DNA of 64,000 nt from Centrapalus pauciflorus (lineage: Eukaryota; Streptophyta; Magnoliopsida; Asterales; Asteraceae), in the NCBI GenBank assembly GCA_020465985.1, contig JAANYP010004790.1:1414001-1478000 (forward strand). Direction: 5' to 3'. Each line of letters starts with the position of its first letter. Position 1 is the first letter of the stretch. The notes under the pieces were generated by a model. That model did no database searches and was not told the DNA's origin. It saw only the letters and a list, made by a program, of their open reading frames with translations. Shown in pieces: positions 1-11,033 of the stretch. Both the position numbers and the translations under genes were made by a program.

Positions 1-599
1 TGATCATTCAGATGTGGGACAGCATGCATTTATTTTGTTGAATCTTTTTTAGGCTCTGTTCCTGAGTTTGGAGAGAAAAGAAAGGAGAACAGGTTCTTAT
101 AGTTATTTGTTGTGTTCTCGAGTTGGAAAGAAAGAAAACAGATTTTTATGCTTTAATTAGTATTTGTTGTGTTCTTGAGTTGGAGAGACGGGAATAGAAA
201 GCTTACAGTTTTGCCATTATACCCTTCTTCAGTCAGCTAGGTTGATGTTTTGGAAGGAAAATTTGCCAAAATTCTCTCTCGCTCCTTCATTTTTCTCTTG
301 TGAGAAAACTTGAGAACACAATTATTAGTTCCTCTCCTTTTCTTATAAACACTCTCTTTCCCCCCACTTTTAGAAGTCGAGAATAGAGCTGTACTGGTTT
401 CTTCCGCTTTTAGCAACTATACATGGAATATGTCCAATCAAATCTCATTTGTATCTCTGGCAGCCAATACAACTTATTGTTTTGCTCATCGAGTTTCAGC
501 CATTTTGTTTGATATATAAATGACCAGCTTAAGATTTACAACTGTCAATTATCTCAACTTAGTTGCTGAATTTTTTGTTTTGATCTCAATTTATTACAG
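1..599. other. Partial intron upstream of NDUFA9-like penultimate exon
   Basis: No coding exon is recognised here. The stretch ends in a pyrimidine-rich tract and TTATTACAG acceptor directly before the exon at 600, so it is most simply an intron of the NDUFA9-like gene, with earlier exons outside the window. Positions 56-215 hold an imperfect repeat of about 55-60 bases: the phrase GTTC(C/T)(T/C)GAGTT(T)GGA(G/A)AG recurs near 58, 113 and 171. Confidence 0.55.
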
Positions 600-962
600 G
601 CAATCTCAACGCCTCGAGAAATATTGCTTAATAAAGTCCCTTTCCCATTGCCCTCACCAAGTATATTTAATCTGGATTTGATTAACGCTCTTTCCTCAGA
701 TAAACTCGTCTCAGGAGATGGTTAGTGTTTCAAACATGATAATTAACCTAGTGGCTTTCATTTTTGTTCTTTGAACATTATAAGCTTTACCGCTCTGATC
801 TATAATCTGACCGTCTTTGCAGCTCTAACGTTCAGTGATCTTGGCATTGTGCCACATAAAGTAAAGGGATATCCTATCGAGTTTCTTATCCAGTATCGCA
901 AGGGTGGGCCCAATTATGGCTCTACAGTCAGCGAACGAGTGACTCCAGAGCCATATCCTTGA
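600..962 (+). CDS. NDUFA9-like complex I subunit, 3' end (last two exons)
   Basis: These are the last two coding exons of a gene whose start lies before the window. Exons are 600-720 (phase 0 start, 40 codons plus one base) and 823-962 (TGA stop); the 102-base intron has GT at 721 and AG at 821-822. The spliced C-terminus contains LLNKVPFPLP, then TFSDLGIVPHK and EFLIQYRKGGPNYGSTVSE. I recognise this as the end of the plant NDUFA9 (39 kDa) subunit of mitochondrial complex I, an atypical short-chain dehydrogenase fold that binds NAD(P)H and sits where the matrix arm meets the membrane arm. The Rossmann domain lies outside the window. MUR3 follows 6.5 kb downstream on the same strand, the same neighbour I recall in Arabidopsis. 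Identity is inferred from the C-terminal motif only. Confidence 0.85.
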
Positions 963-3900
963 TTTTATTGGACCTTCAAATCGGTAAACTTGGTGCATGA
1001 TCCGACTGGCTGCTTTGATAGAGGTATGTTGTAACACTTCTATTTTTTTGTATGGATGTGTAGATTTCTTTTCATGCCCCTACCTTTCTTACTTCCTCAT
1101 TCCCATGGAAACAATGTTTGTTCCAACATATGCTTTATGAGAAATATTTGAGTGACATTTTAAAAACACACTCATACACACACACACACATATCTGTATT
1201 TATTTATTTACATATTTAACCATTAAACTTTAGTTGGTACATATTTAGTCACTAAAGTTGCACACATTTAGCCCTAAACTTTCATATATGTACATAAATA
1301 GCCATTTAACTTCAATCATTTTTGTCAAAATAGAGCGGTCAACTAAAGTTTATTGGCTAAACGTGTATGAAAAACAATTTAGCGACAATATGACAAATTT
1401 GATAGTTGATTGGTCAAATGTACCTTACAGATAATTACTATGTCAAATATGATTAAACCGATCATGTTATTAAAATTATAATTTTTTTGAGATAAAGTGA
1501 TCTAGCAAACCCGATTTCACATCAGAACTGTCGATCTTGTCTTGTTTCATTTGAATACACATTGGACAACTAACAACTTTGAATCCATTTGACTTGTTTC
1601 ATTTTTAATCATGTATAATAAAAAGGAAAAATTACCAAGAAAGATGATATAAAATACAAAATTTGACAATAAATGTATTGTACAATTTTTTTTTGCCAAT
1701 AAATGTAATATAAAATTCTATTTTGGTCGAGAAAGAACATGAAATTCAAATTTTAGGTCAAAAAAAAAATTAAATATTATTCTCTTACCAATAAAGTGAT
1801 TATAAATTTAAAAATTTACCTTCTTAATTTGTTATCAATACCCCTTTTGGTCAAATTTGAATTTTATGTCATCTTTTTTGGCCTAAGAAAATTTACATTA
1901 CCTTTATTGGTAATTTTTGAATTTTATATTACCTTTATTGGTAATTTGTTCTAATAAAAATTATCAAATAAGTGAAGTGTTTTCAATTTTTTTTTTGGTA
2001 TGGGAAAGAGGGAGTAATTAATATAATATGGTAAAGCAAGATTCTGAAGCTAATCATTTTTGACATGTTAAAAATATCAGGTTTCCAGGTGCATTTCTTT
2101 TCCCCAAGACACACTAGGGAGGAATAAAAAGATTTGAAGTCTTGTTTCTTGAACCATTATTTGGTTTGTATAATTCTGATTTTTTTTTTGTTCATCCTTC
2201 CTGTTAAATTTAGAAAGAAGCAAGTTAACTTGTTTAGGCTTCTAAGCCTTGAGAATAACATTTATGTTCTTTATAGACTTGATCTCCACTTCCTGAATAT
2301 CTTCTTGAATTAGGCCCAACAATGAGTTGGATTTTGATTTGGATATGTTTTAGCTAGCCTCATTTACATGAACAGGGGTTTGTAAATTTTAACTATACAA
2401 AACCAAATGGGCCTAGAAAAAACAAAAATTCGGAACCGAGAATGAAATCATATCAACCCGGACTGTACTAGAACCCAGGGCCGTCACTTAGATTTTGGAG
2501 GCCCTGGTCATAATCATAAAAAAGACCATTTATATATATATATTTATAAAGTTCACTAATATGATAAAGATTAATATAGATTTTGGGTTGGACCAACTAA
2601 TATGTATACATAGGTTATCTTTTTTGAGGCCCTATAAAAATTTGGGCCCTGTGCTATACTCATCTTGTCCTTGGCAAGAACCGGGTCTGCTAGAACCTGT
2701 AATTTGGAAAATTTGATTCAAGAACTGCACTGTTTGGTATTGGTTTTGGTTCTTGTACGGTTGGTTGATTTCATTTCACGGTTCAGTTTCAATTTCTACA
2801 CACCTATTAAACCAACTCTTTTTTTGTACTTGTTTAATTGTTGGAATCTTTTTTTTTTTTTCTTGTTTCGACATTGTCAATCTTTTGATAGTTCAAACTT
2901 AATACTTTTGTGACCCCTCGTCGAGTATTACAATCCAAACTCCTAAAGTATAGTCATAAGTCAAATATCTGTAAGCATAAACTATGCACTTTTAGTACAC
3001 TAGTCAATTTATTTACCATTTTTTTATGATTACTTAAAAAGTCGTCACATTAAGTCTCAAAATTGTTACATTATTAATATTTTAATTATAAAATAAGGAA
3101 TAATATAAGGTGTTAGTTGCCAACACGTCGTAATCTGGGTTTATTATGTTTGTAAAACTGCATACGTATTGAATGGTTGGTGCAGGCACGTCCAAATCTA
3201 CTGCTTTTGGAATTGGAATTCTATTAAATATTAATCAATTAATGTATCCCCATATTCAGTAGGTGGTGGGCCTGCCACGCAGTTACCATTCCCATAAATA
3301 TGAAACATTAAATTTCGTTATCTTAAGAAAAGGATTGTGTATGATTTTTTAACATGTGAAAACTACTTTATCCTAATCGTCTTTTATGACACAACAAGTG
3401 AGTAACCCATGTGATCCGAAACATCTGACGTGTAACTCAGTTGGTAATAAGATGAAGTGACTTGTTCTCAAATTCGATAGGTTAATAGTTTGATTCTTGA
3501 ATAAGCCAAAAAATGCAGTCGTATTGATCTTTGAGATGGGTTTCGTGTTAGTCTTTTCTTAGGTTGTCGGTATCAACCTTTTGTCCTAAAAACCCATGTG
3601 GTAGACATTTTGTAAGTTTTAGATCAGATATCACATTCTTCTATATATTCATATCGGTAAGAATCCAACATGAGTATAATCATAGATTCATTTATAGAAT
3701 CTTTACCCTTGTAGGTCATTTGAGTAAGCTAATACATAGGGCAAAACATAACATATAAGTAATAGATGTATTTAGAAATTCGATATAAATTGTAAGAAAA
3801 ATTTATATGTATATGGTAAAACTCATTTATAAAACTAAAAAAACAAGTAATTTGATTAAAAGAAAAATTTGAATAAATGAACAATCAAATCATAAAAAAA

Positions 3901-4499
3901 ACATTAAGTATCACTTCAAATAGTTTTTAACATCCCAATATCATTAATAAATATAATATCAATATTTAGTGTTTGTGGTTGAAAGCACACACAATGGTCG
4001 GGGTCTACATTTTAATGAGGTACATGTGCATTTGCCTCAAATAATGGTTGCATTTTTTCATCAATCTCGATTAGGAGAAACAACAAAAACTATAATTTTA
4101 ATCGGTGATTAGACAGGTAAAGAAAGCTATAATAAATCAAAATAAATTTAGAAAATATATTGATATTTTATGATATTGACGTAAATAATATATGAAATTA
4201 TAATTAAGATTAATACTCAAGGTCACATGTTAAAATATAGTTAAGATTAATATTTGAGGAATGCATATTCATATTCATACTCAATTCCATTTTGTTTTAG
4301 ACAATGTATATTCAATGTTGACTATGATGAAATTGTATTTTTTTTGTTTTTTTTTGTATTTTAATTGTTATAGTATATGATAATGTGAGAGTCATATTGA
4401 CCAAATAGACAAGCATTTTTTATCATCAAATGGTTAAATCTTTGAAAAAAAACTATTTTTTAAAATTGCACTTTTATCATATTATTATAAGCAAAGTTA
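963..4499. other. AT-rich intergenic region, repeat remnants
   Basis: The 3' UTR of the NDUFA9-like gene probably occupies the first hundred or so bases. Beyond it I see no gene. Features noted: a CA run near 1172-1190; repeated phrases ATTACCTTTATTGGTAAT around 1895-1950 from a decayed AT-rich repeat; two GGCCC-rich blocks at about 2477-2506 and 2623-2650 that face each other and resemble a decayed hAT-like element; and a tRNA-like stretch near 3428-3480. Confidence 0.5.
3428..3560 (+). repeat. Possible tRNA-derived SINE remnant
   Basis: The stretch GTAACTCAGTTGGTAATAAG resembles a pol III A box, and CAAATTCGATAGG about 30 bases later resembles a decayed B box. The spacing suits a tRNA-related SINE head. 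There is no clear tail or target duplication, so this is tentative. Confidence 0.35.
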
Positions 4500-4504
4500 A
4501 GACA

Positions 4505-6163
4505 TGTAACACCTACAATTCTCACACAAATGCCACGTCAATACAATACACAGGTGGCAGTATCGCAATCATCTAACAAGTACACATGTCACAGGATTAG
4601 CGGAAAACACTGTTAATTTAAAACTTTAACACAGGAGTCAAACATCGTCTCATAAACTGACATTGGCACACATACACAACTGATTACTGTTAACATACAT
4701 AAATAGATCAGATACAACAGTTTTCAAAGCTAATATCGACAAGTAGCAGACTACGCAAAACTCGGCAACGGACCCAGCTCCTATTTCGGCGGCTGTTGCT
4801 GCTGCTGCTGCGATACCACAGTGTGACTGCCTGAGACACACAGGACTCGAAAACATAAGCTGGACAGCTCGTGAGTACGCGAGGGTTAGACACTGCAGAT
4901 AAACACATATAACATACACAACACACATATCTCATCACACATATGCAACTCGATGCATAGCACATATCTCTGCTCAAAAGGGGACGCCGTTCCCCAGCTA
5001 ACAGGCCGCACACAGCAGCGGTTAGCTACTCAATAGGCACAGGAGCGACCTGGCAATATCACTGCCGTATATATACAGCCTCATATCTCGTGCTGGTTAG
5101 GGACAGTCAGCCTGCGCGATCACATATCGCGGACACCTGCAATTCAAACACATATAGCACGTATAGGGTAGAGAAACTCATACCTGCGCCATATCTCTGT
5201 CTCACATACACAATCACAACACATAACTGATTCATAAAAGACTACGCGCGTTTTGTAAAGAACTCGAGTACTCACCGACTACCCGCTTTAGACTTGAAAC
5301 CCAGAACTCTTAATGCGGCTCGGCACGCGACCGGCTAGAACCTGTAATTAACACGAACTCCCACAGATTAATACAACCCAACCGAACACAATCGAAACCC
5401 AAACACAATTATCACAACCACATATGACCCATGACACCACCCCGAACAAGCAGACGACGCCCAAGAACCCCCCACCAGCAGCTGCCGCATCGCAGCCAGG
5501 CTCCAGCCAACGCGGTCGCGCCGCAGCCATCGTGGTCGCGCTCATGGGAATTACAGACCTGTGCTGTTCGATTTTCATGGCAGAAACCAGAGGTCTCAAC
5601 CTCTCTACTCGATTTCAGCAGTCGAAATTGCACAAAATTCACATATATAGCATACCAATGATTTCCAGAACCAACCCTTAGCATAACACATACATATACC
5701 TCAATTTTCAGCAAGAAATTCAAGATTTATTACCTCCAATCTTCAAGAACACAAGGGATGAAGATGATTAAACAATTCTCAGCAACAACTTCTAATTTCT
5801 TGGTTAACTCTTGCTGGATTGAGATCACATACACACACATATGTTCTGGATTTGAAAAGAGGAAGGAAAAAGGAGAAACAAGATTATCCACTCACATATA
5901 TACACTTTCTATAATTAGAAAGCCCGAACCCGCTAAATCCGAACCCGATTTCACTTTTTCACAATTAATATCATTTCAACCCAATTAAATCCACGATCTC
6001 AATAATAATAATAATCCGCTAATTATTAACCCGGAGACACGTATCACTCAATCTTGACACGTTAAATCCACGAAACGGAATTTAATTGGAACACGCAATA
6101 ATAATAAAATAAATGAGCCAATAAATTAAATCCACGTACCAGGCTCAATTTAGGGATGTTACA
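4505..6163 (-). mobile_element. Solo LTR, family TGTAACA, minus orientation
   Basis: The 1659-base unit begins TGTAACACC and ends GGATGTTACA, so it has the TG...CA ends of an LTR with a 7-base imperfect inverted terminus. It is flanked by a perfect 5-base duplication AGACA (4500-4504 and 6164-6168). No internal retrotransposon domain lies next to it, which indicates a solo LTR left by unequal recombination. Read on the minus strand, its start (TGTAACATCCCTAA, then GGTACGTGGA) matches the start of the LTR at 59188, so both belong to one family inserted in opposite orientation. Its base composition is much more GC-rich than its surroundings, and the small open frames at 4650-5690 look like chance frames in that DNA. 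Confidence 0.85.
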
Positions 6164-6375
6164 AGACATTATCACATTTTTTTTTTAAACTGCATTCACA
6201 TTAGGAAAGGGTAAAACAATCGATTTAACCATAATCTTATTTAAATCGACTGTTTTAGTGTTTTACCTTTATAATAAGGTATTAAAATGTAAAGTTGATA
6301 AAAATAATATTAAAGGTAACATGGTTAATTTATATGAAATTGTTACGCATGAAATAACATTGTATAAATATTTTT

Positions 6376-6694
6376 GGGTTAATATTGAAAAAACCCTATA
6401 AATTTTTCTAATTTTCACGATTAAGTCCCTAAATTTTTTTTTCCGATTATTTAAGTCCCTAAACTATTTTCGTATTATTCATAAGGATGTATTTTTGACT
6501 GGCTACCAGACGAGTATGCAAAACATAACCAATAAAACACAAAGTTTAAGGACTTAATCGCTAAAACATGTAAATATAGTGAGTTTTTTGAATAAGACAA
6601 AAATAGTTAAAGGACTTAAACAATCAGAAAAAAAGTTTAGGGACTTAATCACAAAAATAAGAAAAGTTTATGGGGTTTTTTTCGGTATTAACCC
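6376..6694. mobile_element. Mutator-like MITE with 9-bp target duplication
   Basis: A 319-base element begins GGGTTAATATTGAAAAAACC and ends with its near complement, GGTATTAACCC. The arms pair over most of their length (the phrase AAGTCCCTAAA on the left matches TTTAGGGACTT on the right). A perfect 9-base duplication AATATTTTT flanks it (6367-6375 and 6695-6703). Long inverted arms plus a 9-base duplication are the mark of Mutator-like elements. It has no coding capacity. Confidence 0.85.
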
Positions 6695-7017
6695 AATATT
6701 TTTTTAAGAAACCTTTGTGACGTCATAAATGAATAAATTATACACCTGGCACCCTATTTGTACGGTACCGACAACCGACACCGTTCAGATTCCAGGGCAA
6801 ACAGACATGAAACACCCACCTACAAGGCTAGAACTTTCGTCTTACCATGCTAACTTACGCACATCATGATATCCTACGCCTCCTCGGTTGGTTCAAACCC
6901 TCTTTATTTTGACTGATGATCACACTCCCTAAGCTAAAATACGCGATCCTACGCCCTTTGTGCTAAGCTACGCCGCGTTCGATTTTCCTTGGACTCATTG
7001 GTAGATCGTCACGAAAA

Positions 7018-7072
7018 TGCATATATAAAATGCAAAAAATTCATTCATCAATCATCATCACCTACACTTGAA

Positions 7073-7106
<34 letters not shown>

Positions 7107-7113
7107 TCTCTCT
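7018..7113 (+). promoter_or_regulatory. MUR3 core promoter and CT-rich leader
   Basis: A TATA box (TATATAAAA at about 7022-7030) is followed 45-80 bases later by a long CT run (7073-7113), a common feature of plant core promoters and leaders. A good donor-like site (GAGTAAGT at about 7127) after the CT tract suggests that the leader may contain an intron ending before the ATG at 7435; TTTTAG at about 7248-7253 could be the acceptor. The intron is inference and needs transcript data. Confidence 0.5.
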
Positions 7114-7434
7114 CTAATTGGATCCTTGAGTAAGTATATCATTCACATTCATGATTTGATTCTCTTTTCATTGACCTCGATCTGTTTGCTTTTGACTGGT
7201 TGATTTCAATCAAGATTGAACTTCATTTACTATATTAATTGATGTAATTTTAGCAATGTTATTAATCTGATCTTAGTTCGGTTTCATTCCGTGCTTAGAT
7301 TGTTGTTTAATTTAAGCTTTTGGGTTAGTTTGATTTAGATTTAGATTTAGAATTCATTCTCTTGATTCGTTAATGGTTGATTGATTTTGTTATGTTATGT
7401 TATGTGTGTTTGTGATTTGTTGATTTGATATCTG

Positions 7435-9297
7435 ATGAGACGCCGTTCACCGGTGACTCCTACAACCGATCATATGGAAAAGGGGACGAATAAGTCCCAC
7501 CAGTCGCGTATTTGTGTATTAGGGTTTCTTTGTGTCTTCTTTTGGGGGTTTTTATTGTACTTCCATTTTGTTGTTATTGGTGGTAGAACTTTTCAAGTTA
7601 ATTCCATTTCATCTGATTCTAGAACTTCTGAACCTTTCCCTGTTGTTCGTCCAAGCCCAGTAGTTGATATCCATCGTGTAGACAATTATGATAAAGCTGA
7701 GAGTAGAGATTCCGTTGTAGCTCAACCAAAAATCCCTAAACCAGATCCTGTAATTGAACCGAAGCCGGAAGTTGTCCCTTTGGTCACAGCTCAACCGAGG
7801 AAACCCCAACCAGAGCGTGTGATTGAACAGAAAAATGATGATATCGAGAAGCCGAAAGTTTTCCCTTTTATCAAGGCATTGAGAACTGTGGAAAACAAGA
7901 GTGACCCATGTGGTGGGAGGTATGTATATGTTCATGATCTTCCTTCGAGGTTCAATGAGGATATGCTTAAGCAATGTAGGAGTCTTAGTAAATGGACAAA
8001 CATGTGTAAGTTCACGACAAATGCTGGACTTGGACCTCCGTTAGAGAATACCGAAGGGGTGTTTTCGGATAATGGATGGTATGCCACGAATCAGTTTGCA
8101 GTGGATGTTATTTTTAGTAATCGGATGAAACAGTATGAGTGTTTGACTAAGGACTCTTCACTTGCTGCTGCAATCTTTGTGCCTTTCTATGCAGGGTTTG
8201 ATATTGCAAGATATCTTTGGGGATATAATATATCCATGAGGGATGCTGCGTCTCTTGATCTCGTAGATTGGCTACAGAAGAGGCCTGAGTGGAGTATAAT
8301 GGGGGGAAAGGATCATTTTCTTGTTGCGGGTAGGATCACGTGGGATTTTAGGAGATTAAGTGAAGAGGAAACGGACTGGGGGAATAAGCTTTTGTTCTTA
8401 CCAGCTGCAAAAAACATGTCAATGCTTGTCGTGGAGTCGAGTCCATGGAATGCGAATGATTTTGCTATTCCATATCCCACTTATTTTCATCCATCAAAGG
8501 ACGCTGAAGTGTTTGCTTGGCAGGATCGGATGATGAACTTAGACAGGAAATGGCTTTTCTGTTTCGCTGGGGCACCTCGCCCTGATAATCCAAAGTCAAT
8601 TAGAGGTCAGATTATCGATCAGTGCAAGAATTCAAATGTTGGAAAGCTTTTGGAATGCGATCTTGGGGAGAGCAAGTGTCATTCCCCTAGCAGTATAATG
8701 CAGATGTTTCAGAGCTCGGTTTTCTGTCTACAACCTCAAGGTGATTCGTATACAAGAAGATCGGCTTTTGATTCAATGTTGGCTGGTTGCATCCCTGTCT
8801 TCTTTCATCCTGGTTCTGCATATACACAGTACACTTGGCATCTCCCAAAAAATTACACAAAGTATTCGGTGTTCATCCCAGAGGATGATCTTCGTAAGAG
8901 GAATATCAGTATAGAGGAACGACTCAGTCAAATCCCTCCTGAGGAGGTCAAAATGATGAGGGAGGAGGTCATAAATCTGATCCCTAGGCTAATATACGCA
9001 GACCCTCGTTCAAAATTAGACTCTCACAAAGATGCATTTGATGTATCTGTTCAAGCAATTATCGACAAGGTGACAAGATTGAGAAAAGACATTATTGATG
9101 GCCGCACTAATGACGACTTCATTGAGGAATTAAGCTGGAAGTATGCTTTATTGGATGAAGGCGAGTATGTGGGTGTTCATGAATGGGATCCCTTTTTCTC
9201 TAAACCAAAACCGAACAATGGAAACACTGATTCAGAAGCTTCTTCAGCAGAAGCAGCAAAGAATTCTTGGAAAAACGAGCAAAGAGAGCACTCATGA
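7435..9297 (+). CDS. MUR3: Xyloglucan galactosyltransferase (MUR3/KATAMARI1-like, GT47)
   Basis: This intronless 620-codon frame encodes a type II Golgi membrane protein of the exostosin/GT47 family. A short basic N-terminus precedes one membrane segment (about residues 27-48). A Pro- and charge-rich stem (about 50-150) and the exostosin-type catalytic domain (about 155-500) follow. Conserved stretches include KWTNMCKFTTNAGLGPP, WNANDFAIPYPTYFHP, FAGAPRPDNPKSIRGQII and CLQPQGDSYTRRSAFDSML (from about residue 431). Length and sequence match MUR3, which adds galactose to the third xylose of the xyloglucan XXXG unit and also affects actin and endomembrane organisation. The first ATG is kept because MUR3 proteins share the basic leader before the internal Met-Glu-Lys-Gly at residue 14. 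It lies downstream of NDUFA9 as in Arabidopsis. I see no damage; the frame is clean to its TGA. Confidence 0.95.
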   Translation: MRRRSPVTPTTDHMEKGTNKSHQSRICVLGFLCVFFWGFLLYFHFVVIGGRTFQVNSISSDSRTSEPFPVVRPSPVVDIHRVDNYDKAESRDSVVAQPKIPKPDPVIEPKPEVVPLVTAQPRKPQPERVIEQKNDDIEKPKVFPFIKALRTVENKSDPCGGRYVYVHDLPSRFNEDMLKQCRSLSKWTNMCKFTTNAGLGPPLENTEGVFSDNGWYATNQFAVDVIFSNRMKQYECLTKDSSLAAAIFVPFYAGFDIARYLWGYNISMRDAASLDLVDWLQKRPEWSIMGGKDHFLVAGRITWDFRRLSEEETDWGNKLLFLPAAKNMSMLVVESSPWNANDFAIPYPTYFHPSKDAEVFAWQDRMMNLDRKWLFCFAGAPRPDNPKSIRGQIIDQCKNSNVGKLLECDLGESKCHSPSSIMQMFQSSVFCLQPQGDSYTRRSAFDSMLAGCIPVFFHPGSAYTQYTWHLPKNYTKYSVFIPEDDLRKRNISIEERLSQIPPEEVKMMREEVINLIPRLIYADPRSKLDSHKDAFDVSVQAIIDKVTRLRKDIIDGRTNDDFIEELSWKYALLDEGEYVGVHEWDPFFSKPKPNNGNTDSEASSAEAAKNSWKNEQREHS

Positions 9298-10743
9298 ATA
9301 ACTTCCTTCATCAGCTTGAAGATGTAATGGAGATAGGTATGTTTGCTAAATGTCTTGATACATCATATTATAGGGTACTATATCTAGTTTATGGTCTACA
9401 ACCCGATCAGTTCTTGAAGCAGGAAGCAGAATTTTGCCACTAAATATATACTTTTTCATCATGTCTCGTATCTGATTCTTTGTAATGATGTCAATACACA
9501 CATGCTATTACATGAATGTTCTTGTTTCTCTTTCAATAGCACATAACAAGAATTCCCAAGTGAAAAAGTATCATTTTTTTTCTGTTCTTTGCCATGTTGC
9601 TATTGTCTCTTTAGCTCTATGATTTTATCTAGGGTTAATTGCAAACAATGACATCCAACTTTTAAGGGTAGGTATCGTGTTGAAACTGGACCAGACCGGA
9701 TCTGAAACTGAAAGGCCAAACTTATATTAATCTGTTTGGTTTAGGTTTAGAACCTTCGGTTCGGTGCTAAATTTGGGTTTCAACTTGGAGTTGTAAAAAC
9801 GAAGTAGGATGATTTCACACCTAGCTTAGGTTAAGATTTGCGGTTTAGTTAACGAAAACTAGTCAATTTTCAATTTCAGTTTTTAAGTTATAGTTTTCGG
9901 AAAAAACAATGGTTTCTATAAAAAGTGAAAACTTGTTTAGATGATGAAGTTTTAGTTTTAAGAAAAATAATATGGGTGATTATAAATTAAGAAAAATAGG
10001 ATATGTGATAGAAAAGTAAGAGAGAGAAAGAGAGTGTAGGGTAGGTAATAGAAAAGTAAGAGAGAGAATATGAAAAGTGGTATTTTAAAAAGTGAAATGA
10101 AAATTTATGAAATTGTTGTTAAATAAAGAAGTTTTCATTTTATTTGAAAAGTGAGATGGAAATTTTGAAAATTTTCGGTAACTAAACGCAGTTTCTCTGC
10201 AGTTTCCCGACTGTAAACTTGTTTAAAGTAAAATAGAGTAAAATAAAAACTTTGCTACTGAAGCCTCCAAAAGTCCAACTCTTCGCACATCTTTGGTTCC
10301 AACTTAACTTTTCTACCTGGATTCTTTTCCCTTCTTTTAAACTTATGGAACATAAGCTTTGTATACGGTAAAAACAAAAGATTTGTAACTGTAGTAACTA
10401 AAAAACTTTGCTACTGTATTAGTACAACTCAATTCAGTTAACGGTTACAAGCATCATAAAATTGTAACGTTTCAATGACAGTTATCATACAAAATGTCAT
10501 TGAATCAAATCATGACAGCGTATTTTGACTTATTATCGAATTTGATAGGTTTTTTGGAATTATTCTAGTCGCGGTCAAATCGTACCTGGTGGTTGCAACA
10601 ATAGAGTCATGGATGAGACCAATACATTCTTTTGTTTTAGCTGACAGGCCGTCTCGTAGTTTTTGGTGAACCAGTATGACAATTATATTGTATGCCTTTA
10701 TACATCAAAGTTTTATGTAAAGTTTTTTTTTTCAAATAAAATT
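9298..10743. other. MUR3 3' flank and intergenic DNA
   Basis: The MUR3 3' UTR probably runs to about 9500. The rest has no gene I can recognise. A stretch at 9990-10080 repeats the phrase ATAGAAAAGTAAGAGAGAGA twice (about 10008 and 10047), a short local duplication. No terminal repeats or target duplications were found. Confidence 0.5.
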
Positions 10744-11033
10744 GGGTTTATTACGAAAAAACCAACATATTTTCACGTTTTTGCGTTTTCGTCTCTTATT
10801 TTTTTTCCCAAAGAAGTCATCAAGTTGATTTTTTTTTTCTAAATGTTAAGTGAAATATGGCTGTTAGAACCTACTTTTTTAGTTTTTAAAAAATTTGGTT
10901 TACCAATTATAACTTAGCTTTAATGGTTAAGTTTCACAAAACTAGAAACTTTTTTTAACTTGAGGATTTCTTTTGAAAAAAAGTATGGAGGGATGGAAAA
11001 ACAAAAATGGAAAATTTTTTTCATAATAAATCC
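10744..11033. mobile_element. MITE family F, copy 1
   Basis: The left arm begins GGGTTTATTACGAAAAAACC and the right arm ends TTTTTTTCATAATAAATCC, its rough complement. The arms also share the facing phrases ATCAAGTTGA and TTAACTTGAGG. Four related copies occur in this window (about 25150, 42087, 47353 and 58980), which supports a real family. No exact target duplication is visible here. Confidence 0.65.

Noticed and set aside
4650..5720. Cluster of frames on both strands in GC-rich DNA
   Set aside because: They lie inside the solo LTR, overlap one another in several frames, and carry no recognisable domain.
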